The position numbers and the translations under genes were made by a program. DNA of 64,000 nucleotides, from the NCBI GenBank assembly GCA_008828725.1, contig MEHQ01002349.1, positions 311,227 to 375,226 on the forward strand, in the 5' to 3' direction. Position 1 is the first letter of the stretch, and each line of letters begins with the position of its first letter. Below, piece by piece: positions 44,839 to 55,307 of the stretch. The notes under the pieces were generated by a model, which was given only the letters and a program-made list of their open reading frames with translations, had not been told where the DNA came from and did not search any database. This stretch comes from Saccharina japonica (Eukaryota > Sar > Phaeophyceae > Laminariales > Laminariaceae).

Positions 44839-46058
44839 TTGTCCGCACCCCATATGGACCCGGAGCGCGTAGAAGCGTTCTTCGGGGACAAGCATAATTG
44901 TCCAGGAATCGATCACTTGAAACGTATCGCGCGAGATGGAGTTCCAGTCGACGTGTTGCCAGGCGGAGATTTTGCGAAAGAGCTTGAATACGGGAAACAT
45001 TCGAGCGCCAGTAATTTTGACGAAGCAGTGTGGAAAAAAACGGTGGCAGACGTGGCATGGGGTAGAGCAATTGTTTTCTCCAAGGAACAAGGGGGACAGA
45101 TTCCGGGGCTGCGGGTGTCACCACTAGGGGTCGTAGAGGAGCGCGAGAAAATCATAATTATTCACGACATGACCTTTGAGCACAGGGACGGAGTAGAGGG
45201 GGGGTCGTTGAATGCGACAACAGACTAGGATGTGATTCCAGCGTGTGCACTGGCGGGCGTGATGAGCGAGGTTTGGCAGAGGATTCTTGGTTTAAGGGTC
45301 AAGTTTGGGGACAGAGCACGGGTTCTCATTCAAAAAATGGATGTCAAGAACGCGTTCAGGCAGATTCCGGTAGACCCCGACGACGCAGCAGCCTTCGGAT
45401 ACGTGTTGGGTCGGTACCTCTTTGTTGACTTACGCTTGCAGTTTGGGTGGAGGGGTAATCCGGGGTGGTGGGGAGTGGTATCGGCGGCGATGCAGCATGC
45501 GAAGTGTAACACAACTATTAATAGAGCGTAAGGGTCATTCTCGCAGGCGGGGGACAGAGCGGTAGAGCACGTAGCGATAGCACCGAGGACGGGGCGGCCG
45601 ATGGTCGGTTGGCCGGCAGAATGTGTAGTGCGGCCGGCAAAAGGGGGGGGGGGGCGAACGACACAGCTTTCGTAGTGTTTTTCATGGATGATGTCATCTC
45701 GGTAAAGGTACAGTGGGAAAAGGGGGGCGGGCGGTGTCTAGATCTGTCACGATCGTTAGCGTCGATTCACTGTGAGGCTATGAGCGAGCGGTGCGAGGGG
45801 GAGGAACCGTTGCTATCGCACAAAAAGGTGACGAGTTGGGCAACACAGCAGGATATGTTAGGATACGATATAGATACAGAGGGTATGACCATTGCACTGC
45901 CGGCACGTAAAGTCGACGATTTGCGCGCGCAAGTAGCGCAGTGGCCGGTGGGACGAGAAACGGCAACGGTGAAGGAAGTGTTAGTCCTAGCGGGGAAGTT
46001 GCACCATGCGTCATTTGTAATCCGGCCTGGACGGTACTTCGTCCGTAGACTTCTGTAG
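44839..46058 (+). pseudogene. DIRS-like reverse transcriptase, interrupted
   Basis: Blocks run GRAIVFSKEQGGQIPGLRVS, EKIIIIHDMTF and GGSLNATTD, then KMDVKNAFRQIPVD, YLFVDLRLQFGWRGNPGWWG, then FFMDDVISV (the YxDD-type catalytic box, here FMDD) and VLVLAGKLHHASF. In-frame stops lie at 45226 (TAG) and 45529 (TAA), and a frame change falls at the G run near 45650. A CTATTAATAG motif sits at 45515-45524, just before the second stop. The protein cannot be made as assembled. Confidence 0.85.
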
Positions 46059-46168
46059 CTTTCTAATGTGCATCTTAATGGGGCGGAGCGGGCCCGGGGG
46101 GGGGGGCGTGGGGTAGGCACAGAAAGCAGGCCGAAGCGAGACGAGTTTTACGGTTGTCGCGATAATTC

Positions 46169-46882
46169 ATGGCAGACGTGGGGTGGTGGAGGTGGTTCTG
46201 GGAGAGGGGAGGGGGATACAGGGGGGAGAGCATAACAGCGCCGTCTTTCAGTTTCGTTAAGCAGCTGCCGAGTAGACCATGGGTTTCGGACGCGTCTTTG
46301 TCAGCCCTACTAGGTGGGCCGTGCATGGAGACAGGGGTGTACTGGAGGTTCGATTTACCGGAGGAAGTCCAGAGACGAACGATCAAGGGGGGGAAGGCGG
46401 TGAACGATTTTATTTCGATAAACCTGCTGGAGGTGATGGCCATGGTCATGACGGCATTTGTGGTGATAGAGATTAGGGGAGAGAGACCGGCTAGAAGAGG
46501 GGAAGCAGTTATAATGAGAGCGGACAACGAGTCGGTCGTAGCCTGGGTAAAGAGGTGCCGAGGGGGGGGGGAGAAGCAGGCAAGAGTGGGGGCGTTGATG
46601 AGAATGATGGGGGCCTTGGAAGCAAAGGGGGGGTGGTGTTTTCAGGCAAAGCATGTACGCGGGGTAGATAACAGGCTGGCAGATGGACCGACAAGGTGGG
46701 AGAAAAAACAGATCCCCCAGAAGCTAAACGTAGAATGCCCCGAAATCGCTTGGCAGGTGCAGGAACTGGGGGACGGGGAGCGGCGGATGTTTTCGGAGAT
46801 ATTGCGAGAGGGTACGCCTTTGGAAAAGTTGCAGCTTCGACTATTACGGAGGACCATAGTTAATAGGACCAAATATTGTTAG
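46169..46882 (+). CDS. DIRS-like RNase H domain
   Basis: The frame carries the four acidic positions of RNase H in order: WVSDASLSALLGG, ISINLLEVMAM, MRADNESVVAWV and VRGVDNRLADGPTRW. The last 14 codons and the stop lie in the left arm of a strong inverted repeat (46841-46951). Confidence 0.8.
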   Translation: MADVGWWRWFWERGGGYRGESITAPSFSFVKQLPSRPWVSDASLSALLGGPCMETGVYWRFDLPEEVQRRTIKGGKAVNDFISINLLEVMAMVMTAFVVIEIRGERPARRGEAVIMRADNESVVAWVKRCRGGGEKQARVGALMRMMGALEAKGGWCFQAKHVRGVDNRLADGPTRWEKKQIPQKLNVECPEIAWQVQELGDGERRMFSEILREGTPLEKLQLRLLRRTIVNRTKYC

Positions 46883-46951
46883 TAAAAATAGGTAAATATA
46901 TTGGTTTTTGTGTGTACCGCAGGTCCTATTTACTATGGACCCCCGTAATAG
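46841..46951. other. Inverted repeat at the RNase H / recombinase ORF junction
   Basis: The left arm 46841-46870 (CTATTACGGAGGACCATAGT and ten more bases) pairs with 46922-46951 at about 27 of 30 positions, with a 51-base loop. The left arm overlaps the end of the RNase H ORF, the loop holds its stop, and the right arm holds the first ATG of the recombinase frame (46935). Confidence 0.85.
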
Positions 46952-48142
46952 AAAGACTTACGAGGCAAATTCGAGGTTGTGGGTGAGTCGAAGGTCGTTT
47001 GTAGGGAAAGGGAGCTGGTTGCAGAAAGAGTTGGGGGAGATGGAGCTGGTAGCATAGTTGACAGAGTTTATGGGGTATTGTTGCGCGGAGAAGGGGAACA
47101 GGGAGACGACAATTGCGGGAAAGTTGGTAGCGATCAATTTTTACCACGAGCAGTTCGTCGGGCTGTCACTCCCTCTGGGTAACCCGTTGATCAGATCGGT
47201 GAAACAAGGAATTAAGAGGGCACACGTAGAGAAGGGTTCCCAGCAGAGAGTGAGGCGGCCGTTGACGTGGGGTATACTGACGAGAATACAGGAGAGTGTC
47301 CCATCCTGGGGGGTCGGGGGGAGGGTGGCGTGGATAGGCTTGGCGTTGTTGTATTTTCTGATGCTGCGGGCATCGGAATTATTCGCGGGGGAAAAGGGGG
47401 AGTTTAATAGCATTTATTGTTTGCGGAGGGGGGATGTGGCATTTTTCAGGAATACCGAGCAGTTGGGGAAAGGCAGGAAGCAGGAGGCAGACAAGGTAGA
47501 GGTGAGATTCAGGGGATCAAAAGGGGACCAAGGAAGGAAGGGGGCCGTTATAGTAAGGACAAGGGGAGGGGGGGGGGGGGCGGTAGGGGGGGTGGGGGGG
47601 CTTTTTAGAATGTACGATAGCGGGGAGTGGACGGGGGGGGCCCCTTTAATGGCTTTCTGGGGGGAAGAAGGATGGAGGGTTTGGTCCGGGGGGAGGGCAC
47701 CCAATGTTTGGGGGGGGGGGTGGGGGTGTTGGTGGAGCTTTTTAGCATGTACGATAGCGGAGAGTTGACAGGGGAGGCCCCTTTAATGGCTTTCTGGGGG
47801 GAAGAAGGATGGAGGGTTTGGTCCAGAGGGCAGGCAACCCAATGTTTGAGGAGGGGTGTTGCCGACGTAGGGAGGAAGTGGAGGGTAGAGAGGAGGGGGG
47901 CGGGGGCGAGGTTGATTCCAGAAGAGTTTGCATTGCATTCGGGGAGGATAGGGGGGGCCACAAGGCTCGCGGCAAAACGAGTGCCCGAGGCGGTAACCAA
48001 GAAGGAAGGAAGGTGGTCTTCGGACGCCTTCATGGTGTACGTTAGAGTAAACATGGAAGATCCAGTATGGGTATCCGAGGTACTAGGGGGGGGGGCTGGA
48101 GAGTACGAGAGACAGCCGGGTCAAGGGACTAGATGGGGATGA
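46935..48142 (+). pseudogene. DIRS-like tyrosine recombinase, interrupted
   Basis: From the ATG at 46935 the frame has a TAG at 47055 and then continues through LALLYFLMLRASELFAGEKG (first catalytic Arg) and VEVRFRGSKGDQ. A 137-bp tandem duplication at 47601-47870 throws the frame. In the new frame come ALHSGRIGGATRLA (His-x-x-Arg) and GRWSSDAFMVYVR (tyrosine). The catalytic tetrad is thus recognisable but split over two frames. Confidence 0.8.
47601..47870. repeat. 137-bp tandem duplication inside the recombinase gene
   Basis: The segment from CTTTTTAGAATGTACGATAG to a 'cccaatgtttg' end is repeated from 47738 with a few substitutions. Because 137 is not a multiple of three, the duplication explains the frame change in the recombinase. 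Confidence 0.9.
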
Positions 48143-48244
48143 AAAATAGTAAACATAGGGGTAGGAAGTCGCGGCCTCGTGAAGGGAGGCGTTCCAGTCG
48201 CGGAGCGCGACCGGTAGATATGTCGACCGCGTTTTCCGTTTATG

Positions 48245-48400
48245 TGTTTCGGGGAAGGCGTGAACACGCGGGGGGGGGAAAGGGGCAGTGCAGCCCCTTG
48301 TCCCCCCCCCCCCTTTCTTTGGCTGTTTGTTTAGGCATAAGGGAAGCGGGGGCACGCGGGGGGGGGAAAGGTGCAGAGCAGACCTTCCCCCCCCCAATCG
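48245..48400. repeat. G- and C-run direct repeat at the DIRS 3' region
   Basis: Two similar blocks, 'cacgcgggggggggaaaggggcag' and 'cacgcggggggggaaaggtgcag', each followed by a C-rich run, lie about 85 bp apart. They may be part of the terminal repeats of the DIRS-like element. Confidence 0.5.
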
Positions 48401-48470
48401 GCTATTTTACATTTAATTCAAAGCATCTTTCGTGGAAGTAACAACCAAACAAGGATTTTATGGAATTTGC

Positions 48471-48504
48471 ATTTATGAGCGAGGTACGTACCTCGCCCAT
48501 AAAT
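48471..48504. other. 34-bp near-perfect palindrome
   Basis: ATTTATGAGCGAGGTAC is followed by its reverse complement with one mismatch pair. It has no loop and no T run, so it is not a simple terminator. It lies just beyond the DIRS-like element and may mark its end. Confidence 0.8.
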
Positions 48505-48711
48505 ACAGATATTCTTGGATCTTGGATATCTTGAGACTGCCGATCGATGCCGATTTCGTTTTTTGTTTTTGTCATCGACGGGTGTCACAACTGGCAATAG
48601 TTTACAGCGAAAAAAATGACTGTAAGGGAAATACATCTCTTACAATTCAAAGACCAATATTTTCGATTTTCTTTATCATCGGAAAGGCAATTATCAATTA
48701 TCAATTCGGAA

Positions 48712-49068
48712 AATCGGCTATTCCTTCAATATCTTCGCACTTCTGTCCTTGTCCCTCCACAGTCGTAACTCAGATCTGGGGTCACAGAGCAGGCTCTTCT
48801 CCCTCCTCTCCACGACGAGTACGAGTACGGTTCGTGCCTTGACTTTTATCGCGCAGAGGGTTCAGCATTCCCAACGCTTGTCGATGTTCGTCGAATTTTG
48901 CTAAACTCACTCTCTCGTCGAATTTTGCTAACTATATATATATATATATATGTTTAGCGAGAACAAGTCCCTGCGAGCACGAGTATGCACTCAGGGGGGC
49001 TCGGTCCCGCGACCTTGACTCTAACAGGGACGAGATGTACCTGGCATACCACCGGGGACGCCGGTTTT
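48712..49068 (-). mobile_element. SINE S2, reverse copy with AT microsatellite
   Basis: Read on the minus strand it has the S2 head (CCGGCGTCCCCGGTGGTATG), the B-box-like 'gggaccgagccccc' and the body, including 'gttgggaatgctgaaccctctgcgcgataaaa'-like sequence. A TA dinucleotide run (48931-48950) and a repeat of 'gtcgaattttgct' are inserted in the body. Confidence 0.75.
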
Positions 49069-49374
49069 GTTTTTAATAGTGAATAGAATCAAAATTTGAA
49101 GTCAGGGGTTCGAGTCTCCGAAAGGAGATTTCTATTCTCAAATGACACCAACAATTTACTGAACTGCTGCTGCTGTTTGTCGGAGCGCCTATTGATAGTA
49201 TTTACAGCGTGGAGTAGGCTATTAATAGTAGGGTTGTATATCGAAACCAAAAATGTTTCGGCGCGATAAAGCCAAACTAACTTCGATAACAACAACAACA
49301 ATAACGATAATTAATTATCGTTACTGAACCGAAAACCCCGAAAAATCGTTAAATATACCGATAACCCACAATGA

Positions 49375-49703
49375 TAATCGATCAAGTCGTGCAAGGGGTT
49401 GTCTCGGTTACAAGGTGCAGTTGGAGAACACTCCGGAGGTTGCCATGAGGCGAGAGAGAAGATGTTGTCCCAAGGTGTATATTATTAATAGAAACCACCG
49501 TAAAGATGAAGTGAACGGAGGGGGCTTCACCCCTCCGTCCCAGGTGATACTCTTACCAAAACCCATTCGGGAAAACACCTAAATCCCGCCGCATATTCCA
49601 GTTACACAAATCACTCGTACGTATTACGTACGTCAAGTACGCATTGTCACGATCAGACACATCAGACACGGGTGCGACTTATGACGAACATTTATGACCA
49701 ACA
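49375..49703 (-). repeat. Copia 3' LTR with a 6-bp insertion
   Basis: This LTR is 329 bp, homologous to 56011-56333, with about a dozen substitutions and one insertion of six bases (TTAATA) at 49485-49490. A short purine stretch (GACTAGAGAGGC) immediately precedes it on the minus strand as a weak polypurine tract. Confidence 0.95.
49483..49490. other. TATTAATA insertion in one Copia LTR
   Basis: The left LTR reads GTATATTATTAATAGAAACC and the right LTR GTACATTACAAACC. The two LTRs were identical at insertion, so the extra TTAATA was gained afterwards at this locus (or, less likely, lost from the other). Confidence 0.9.
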
Positions 49704-49969
49704 GCCTCTCTAGTCGCAGCACACTGTCATGATAATAATGTCTATATGTGTACTCCAAGTGGGTCCACAATCATCCAACACATCAATTTTCTTGTCGCGA
49801 CACTACAAGTAGTACTGCTGTGGTGCTATATTACTCCAACCACATAAAATCCTAAAACTCACTATATGACCAAACAACTGCCTCCCTGCTATGAGCACCA
49901 AGCCTATCCAAAAAAAAAAAACTCAACCCAAATCCGTACCGAAAAACACATACTCTAATCCGACCAAAA

Positions 49970-50470
49970 ATAAAAAAATCCGTGCCGAAAAACCCAAACT
50001 CAACTCCGAAAAAAAACAAAATCAGCTCCAAAAAAACAAAACAAAATCAACTCCGAAAATCCAAAATTAAGTGTCGAAAAACCGAAACTCAAATCCGAAA
50101 AACCCAAAATCAGTGTCGTAAAACCCAAATTCAAATTCGACAAACCCAAAATCAGTGTCGAAAAACCCAAACTCAAATCCGAAAAACCCCAAATCAGTGG
50201 CTAAAAATCCAAATTCAAATACGAAAAAACCCAAAATCAGTTTCGAAAAATCCAAACTCAAGTCCGAAAATCCCAAAATCAGTGTCGAAAAATCCAAACT
50301 CAAATACGAAAAACCCAAAATCAGTGTCGAAAAATCCAAACTCAAATCCGAAAAACCCAAAATCACAGTGTCGAAAAATCAAAACTCAAATCCGAAAAAC
50401 CCAAAGTCAGTGTCGAAAAATCCAAACTCAAATACGAAAAACCCAAAATCAGTGTCGAAAAATCCAAACT
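49970..50470. repeat. A-rich 21/42-bp minisatellite in the Copia 3' region
   Basis: About eleven copies of a 42-bp unit, itself two related 21-mers (CGAAAAATCCAAACTCAAATC and a CGAAAAACCCAAAATC variant), lie between the end of the RNase H frame and the 3' LTR. The Lys/Asn/Pro repeat frame on the plus strand is a by-product. Confidence 0.9.
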
Positions 50471-51272
50471 CACCACATGTTCATTGCCAGACTACGGTGA
50501 AACTCAAAAGAGTCCCGCGGTATCGCTTTGGTTAAGAAATCCGCATGCTGGAAAGGGGATGGTACGTGGATGATCGATATCTCTTTCCTCCCTACCAGTT
50601 CCCTGAGGAAATGGTGCCCTACGTCAATGTGCTTAGAGTTGGAGTTGGTGATACGGTTCTGCGCAAGCTGAACCGCACCCTGGTTATCCTCGAACACCGG
50701 AATGCAGGGCATGCCGACATCAGGCAACATGAAACGCCAAACCTGCCTCAAAAACAACACTTCCATAACGATGTCTGCAAGCGCCACGTACTCTGCCTCC
50801 GTCGTAGAGAGTGTGACGCATTTCTGTGTCCTAGAAAACCAAGACACGCAAGCACCCCACACATCACCAACCACCCTGAAACTGACCTCCTGTCAACCGC
50901 CACACTTGCGTAGTCTGCGTCAGCAAATACCTGCAAGCTCAGGCCCAATACCGTACCTTTCTGAAAGGTAATCCCAAAAGAACTAGTCCGTCTCACATAC
51001 CCTAAAATACCAAGTGCTGCCTTCCAGTGTACTAACTTAGGCGCAGCGCAGTATCTAGCCACCGCTCTTACTGCGTTGGAGATATCTGGCCGAGTCTGGG
51101 TTGAAAGCCACATCAGTGAGCCTACCAGCTCACGGAACGGCCAGTTACCTGGTGCTTCGTTCTCGTCAAACTCCGCAAGCCTCGTGCCAACAGAAAGCGA
51201 AACACTCTTCCCAAACTCTATCCCGTACTCATCCGCCAACTGTTCAGCGAATGTTTGCTGGAAAATCTTCAA
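50470..51272 (-). pseudogene. Copia RT C-terminus and RNase H, frameshifted
   Basis: It reads FRELVGSLMWLSTQTRPDIS and FADADYASVAVDRRSVSGWL in one frame (51272-50748). From about 50874 it reads VSWFSRTQKCVTLSTTEAEY, HIDVGHHFLREL and HADFLTKAIP in another. These are the DADWA, TEAEY and H(I)D RNase H blocks of Copia elements. A small insertion or deletion near 50870 separates them. Confidence 0.85.
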
Positions 51273-51284
51273 AACTCCCTTGTC

Positions 51285-51884
51285 CTAATCCCTTTCATAA
51301 AAACACCCCGAATACCACCGCAACTCTCCCAGGTTCTTGACCGGAACCATTTGGTCCAAGTCCTTGCCGAACTGATCACACCTGGCTTTCTTCCCTACCG
51401 CAAATATGTCATCCACGTGCACCACTATAGTCATCACAATACTCCCCTCCTCCATCAAACGAAACACGCACGCATCAGCCAGGCACTGAATAAAGCCCAA
51501 CGACAGCAAACACCTAGTAAGATGCGCATGCCATTGTCTCGATGCCTGCTTCAAGCCGTACAAGCTCTTGTTCAGCCTTACTATCTTCCCCGACAACCCA
51601 ACGCAACCCGGAGGCAAACGCATGTATACGTTTTCCTCGAGATCAGATTGCACGAACGCCTGTTCAATATCAAAATGGCACAAGTCAAGATCCAGTTCAC
51701 ACGCCATCGCTGTCAACAAACGAACACTGGAAACAGCAACAGTAGGTGCAAACAATTCTCCGAAATCAATATTCACTCTCTGTTCATCCCCCCGCGCTAC
51801 AAGCCTCGCCTTAGTTTTCGTAGGCCAGCCGTACTCATCAGCTTTCCAATCAAAAACCCACATTGCATTAATGTAGTTGTCCAC
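51285..51884 (-). CDS. Copia reverse transcriptase segment
   Basis: It reads INAMWVFDWKADEYGWPTKT, KARLVARGDEQ, FAPTVAVSSVRLLTAMACEL, HFDIEQAFVQSDLEENVYMR, LNKSLYGLKQASRQWHAHL and the catalytic VVHVDDIFAVG. All canonical RVT_2 motifs are present. The frame ends in a stop at 51285, and the coding sequence resumes in another frame at 51272. Confidence 0.9.
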   Translation of the reverse strand: MDNYINAMWVFDWKADEYGWPTKTKARLVARGDEQRVNIDFGELFAPTVAVSSVRLLTAMACELDLDLCHFDIEQAFVQSDLEENVYMRLPPGCVGLSGKIVRLNKSLYGLKQASRQWHAHLTRCLLSLGFIQCLADACVFRLMEEGSIVMTIVVHVDDIFAVGKKARCDQFGKDLDQMVPVKNLGELRWYSGCFYERD

Positions 51885-52981
51885 TGATTGCTACCCCGGC
51901 ACAAAATCCCCGCATCCAGCAATCCGTAAAACTCCCGCCCCATCGAGTCCTCCCAAAGATGAGCGTGCTCCGACCGCATGGCTTCCCTGTGGCTCCGTGG
52001 GACCTTGAGGTCAGAGGCGTAGCAGTGCGGCAAATCCGGGGGCTTGTAGGGCGGTCGCTGGTCGCCCAGGGTGGCGTCGATGTCCTCCCGAGTGGCAAGC
52101 AGTGCGGCCAAATCACATGGTATCCTCCCGCGCCCCCCGGCAGATGGTGTCCCCTCTCGGTCCCCAACAGTGGGTGGCGGCTGCCCGCGACCCCCAACTC
52201 CCGGCGGCTTCTTGCGGCGCCCGGCGTCGACGGCTCCACGCGTAGTCAACATCGACAGCAGCTCCGTCTTGCCCATCATGGATAGGAGTTCGATGCTATG
52301 GTTAAAACCCTGGTCACGGTTCGTAGGCGACTCCTCCGGTGTGGCTGAGAGTTGAACCGCCGGCGTGTCTGAGAATTGGACCGTCTTCGAACGGGTTCGC
52401 CCGGATATCCGCTGCGGCTCCGTGTGCGGCCGTGGCAAAACGTCTGCGAGGGGCGACGGTGAGTACTCGGGCGGTGGTGGTGACGGCGGTGACGGGGGCT
52501 GAAGCGGCGGTGGCGGTGACTGAATCGGCAGTGGCGGCGGCGGTGACTGGATCGGTAGTGGCGGCGGCGGTGACTGGATCGGTAGTGGCGGCGACGGTGA
52601 CTGCATGTAGCTCATGCTGAAACCCTGCGTTGCCGGCGCGGTGGCGTCCACTAACCCCCCCGAGCCAGCCGGTGCCGGCAATGGCAGCACGGGAGCACGA
52701 TGAACCATCGACACCACGTCACTGGTGTAGCATACGCCCCCCGTCGAGGCCCTCATCACCTTTACGGCGGACGAGCGGTGATTATAGCCATTTTTCAGGT
52801 AGTAGCACGGCACCGATTGGACGTCGGATTTCGTGCTGCGGTCCACCCGCATCATGCCTTCCTGCAAGAACGGTACCACCTGCAGGTCCGGAAGCCGCGA
52901 GAAGAACACCTCGTACGGTAATTGCCAACCAATGTTGGCCTTGGTCGCGGAGCGGTTAAAACAGTCGGCAGCCCAAAGCAC
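51885..52981 (-). CDS. Copia integrase C-terminus and proline-rich linker
   Basis: It reads ANIGWQLPYEVFFSRLPDLQ and CYYLKNGYNHRSSAVKVM (integrase C-terminal region), then four units of LPIQSPPPP around 52500-52620 and further Pro/Gly-rich spacer, ending with SDLKVPRSHREAMRSEHAHL, the start of the RT domain. The frame is lost at about 51885. Confidence 0.8.
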
Positions 52982-53308
52982 AGCCTCCAGTCACAGGCGG
53001 TTACCGCTGGCGCCGAGGTGGGGGATTCGGCTGAGATCAACGCTGGGGAAAAGTCGCCGAATCTCGCGACGAGCCGCATGGCCCCCCTTCATAGCGCGCC
53101 AAAAGCGCACTCTCGACAACCGCGTTCTGTTTAGGCTTACCCGGGGCTGTGTGCTCGCGGCGGATCCCAGCGGAGTCGCAGAATTTGATGTAGCTGCGGC
53201 CGGTGAACTCCCCACCGTTGTCCGCGCGGAAGCAGAGCGGTGCCCCACGTGGTTCATGTCGGCGACGAACTTCTTCACGTACGCGGTGGTCTCCGATTTC
53301 TTCTTCAT
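52960..53308 (-). pseudogene. Copia integrase core, frameshifted
   Basis: After the stop the same frame continues as KKKSETTAYVKKFVADMNHV. At about 53240 the sequence switches frame to PLCFRADNGGEFTGRSYIKF, then AGIRREHTAPGKPKQNAVVE, the second Asp and the Glu of the DDE triad. Another frame change follows near 53050. Confidence 0.85.
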
Positions 53309-55276
53309 TCAGTACGGCCGCATCCACCTCGAGGCGCTGTCGACGAACATGATCAGGTAAACGGACCCGCCCATAGACGCCTCGTAGGTCCCGGCCAGGT
53401 CAATGTGCACCGTCTCCATGGGCCGCCTCGCGCGCGATGTTGTCCTCCGCGGCACCCCAGCTCGCACACCCTTGGCCTCCAAACATCCACCACATGGCTG
53501 CCGCACTCCCATCAAGGTGATACCGTGCTGCCGAGCCGTTTCCCTCAACAAACGTTCATTCAGGTGGCCGGAGGAGAAGTGAAAATGGTTAATATCAACA
53601 CTCTCAGCAGGTTTCCCAACAGTAAACGGACGCCTACCCGGAGCAAGCACGGCTGCAGCAGTCATGCCTACGTTCCCAACGTAAAAATCATTCCGATCTG
53701 ACTCTGCAAGGGCTTGCGCTTCCGCAACGTTGAGGGGGTTAGGGAAAAATTGCGTGCACACAGTGTCCTCGTAACCATCCATTAGTCTAACGTCCGAAAA
53801 AACGCTCATGTTTGTCTCTTGCGTGCCGGGGGCAGCGACAAGGGGACTAATCCCTACCACTCCGTGCTCGTTTCCTAGAGACGAAACAGTGGGCGGCTCA
53901 GTCGGGAGCTGCGCCGATGGTACTACACTAACTTCACCTGAAGCCCTGGGCGGGAAACCAATGTCCGCAGGCACTACGCCTCTAGAGGCGGGCGGGAAAC
54001 CATTATCCGCAGGGACTACCCCTCCTATACTAAAAGGGGAAAGGGGATGGGAATCATCATCCGTAGGTACTACGCCTATAGAGGCGGGCGGGAAACCATT
54101 GTCCGCAGGGACTACCCCTTCTATACTAAGAGGGGAAAGGTGGTGGGAGCCATCATCCGTAGGTACTACGCCTTTAGAGGCGGGCGGGAAACCATTGTCC
54201 GCAGAAACTACCCCTCCTATACTAAGGGGGGAAAGGGGGTGGGAACCAAACACCATGGGCTCTGCCCCACTTACACTTGAGGGGGGTTGGGGGTTCGAGA
54301 GGGGGGCAAGGGAGGAATCATGCACAACATGTTCAGGAAGGGTGGAGGGGGCAACACCAGTCAAAGCAGAAACAGCGGTAAGTCCTGTAGTTGGGGTCGG
54401 GTCCATGCGAGTCGCATACGAACTTGACCCAGTGGCGTCACGAGGGAAAGTCAGACGGTTATCGAACACGTGTGCGCCATCCTTGTCAAGGGTGATGGAT
54501 TGTCTCGCTTGTGCATCATGAAGTGAAAACAGGTTGAATCCGATACCCTCCGTCACGTACACGTCATTTAACTTGACATTAAAATCAGTTTTGGAGTGCA
54601 TCTTCAGATTGCGGCTACCTACGCCAAGCACTCGCATCGCCTTACCATCACCGATCAAAACCTTCTCTTTACCACGAGGGATCTCTACCCAGTCATACAT
54701 GTTGCGAGAGCTGCTGGTAATGTGGTTAGTGGCTCTGTTATCCGAAACCCAAAACTCACTACCTGCTGGACCTACCCCACGCCCCCCGACTGTCTCACTG
54801 AGAGACTGACTAGCAAGCCCCAACCCAACTCCTACACCATCTAAACTGTAACCCAACTCGCCTTGTGGCACTGAACGTGCCATGAGTAGATGCAGAGCGC
54901 TCTGGGGAAATGAAGATGCTCTGGGAAAAGGCGAAGAGGAAGAGGACGGGGCATGGCCGCGGAGGTTATGATGTTGGTGGGACGACGGCGGCGGCGGTTG
55001 ATGTTGTTCGTAGGTATAGGGCGCGATCTGCTGCTGGTGCGGCGGCGGTGGTGGCGGTGCCTGGTACTGCTGCAAAGGTGGTGGCTGATACTGCTGCGAA
55101 GGTGGTGGCTGGTACTGCTGCGAGGAAGATGGCTGGTACTGCTGCTGCTCTTCCTCGTAGTAGTAGTAGTAGTCACCGTAGTCGTCGTCGTAGTTGCTGC
55201 CGGCGGCGGCGACGGCGGCGGCGGCGGAAGTACCAAGGCCATAGGTTTCATCATAGGCGTCACCATAGCCGGCGGT

Positions 55277-55307
<31 letters not shown>

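Larger units (their letters stand above)
42650..48440 (+). mobile_element. DIRS-like tyrosine-recombinase retrotransposon, decayed
   Basis: In order on the plus strand it has a Gln/Gly-rich gag-like ORF, a CCCH finger, reverse transcriptase, RNase H and a tyrosine recombinase. That order defines DIRS-type elements, which integrate with a recombinase instead of a DDE integrase. The ends are approximate and I found no clear inverted or split direct repeats. The element is interrupted by an N gap (44102-44264), several stops, frame changes at G runs and a 137-bp internal duplication. GC-rich, G-rich plus-strand codon use is very different from the AT-rich flanks. Confidence 0.8.

Noticed and set aside
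49982-50500. Long Lys/Asn/Pro/Ser plus-strand frame
   Set aside because: It is the translation of the 21/42-bp minisatellite; all frames of such an array stay open, and it runs against the sense of the Copia element.
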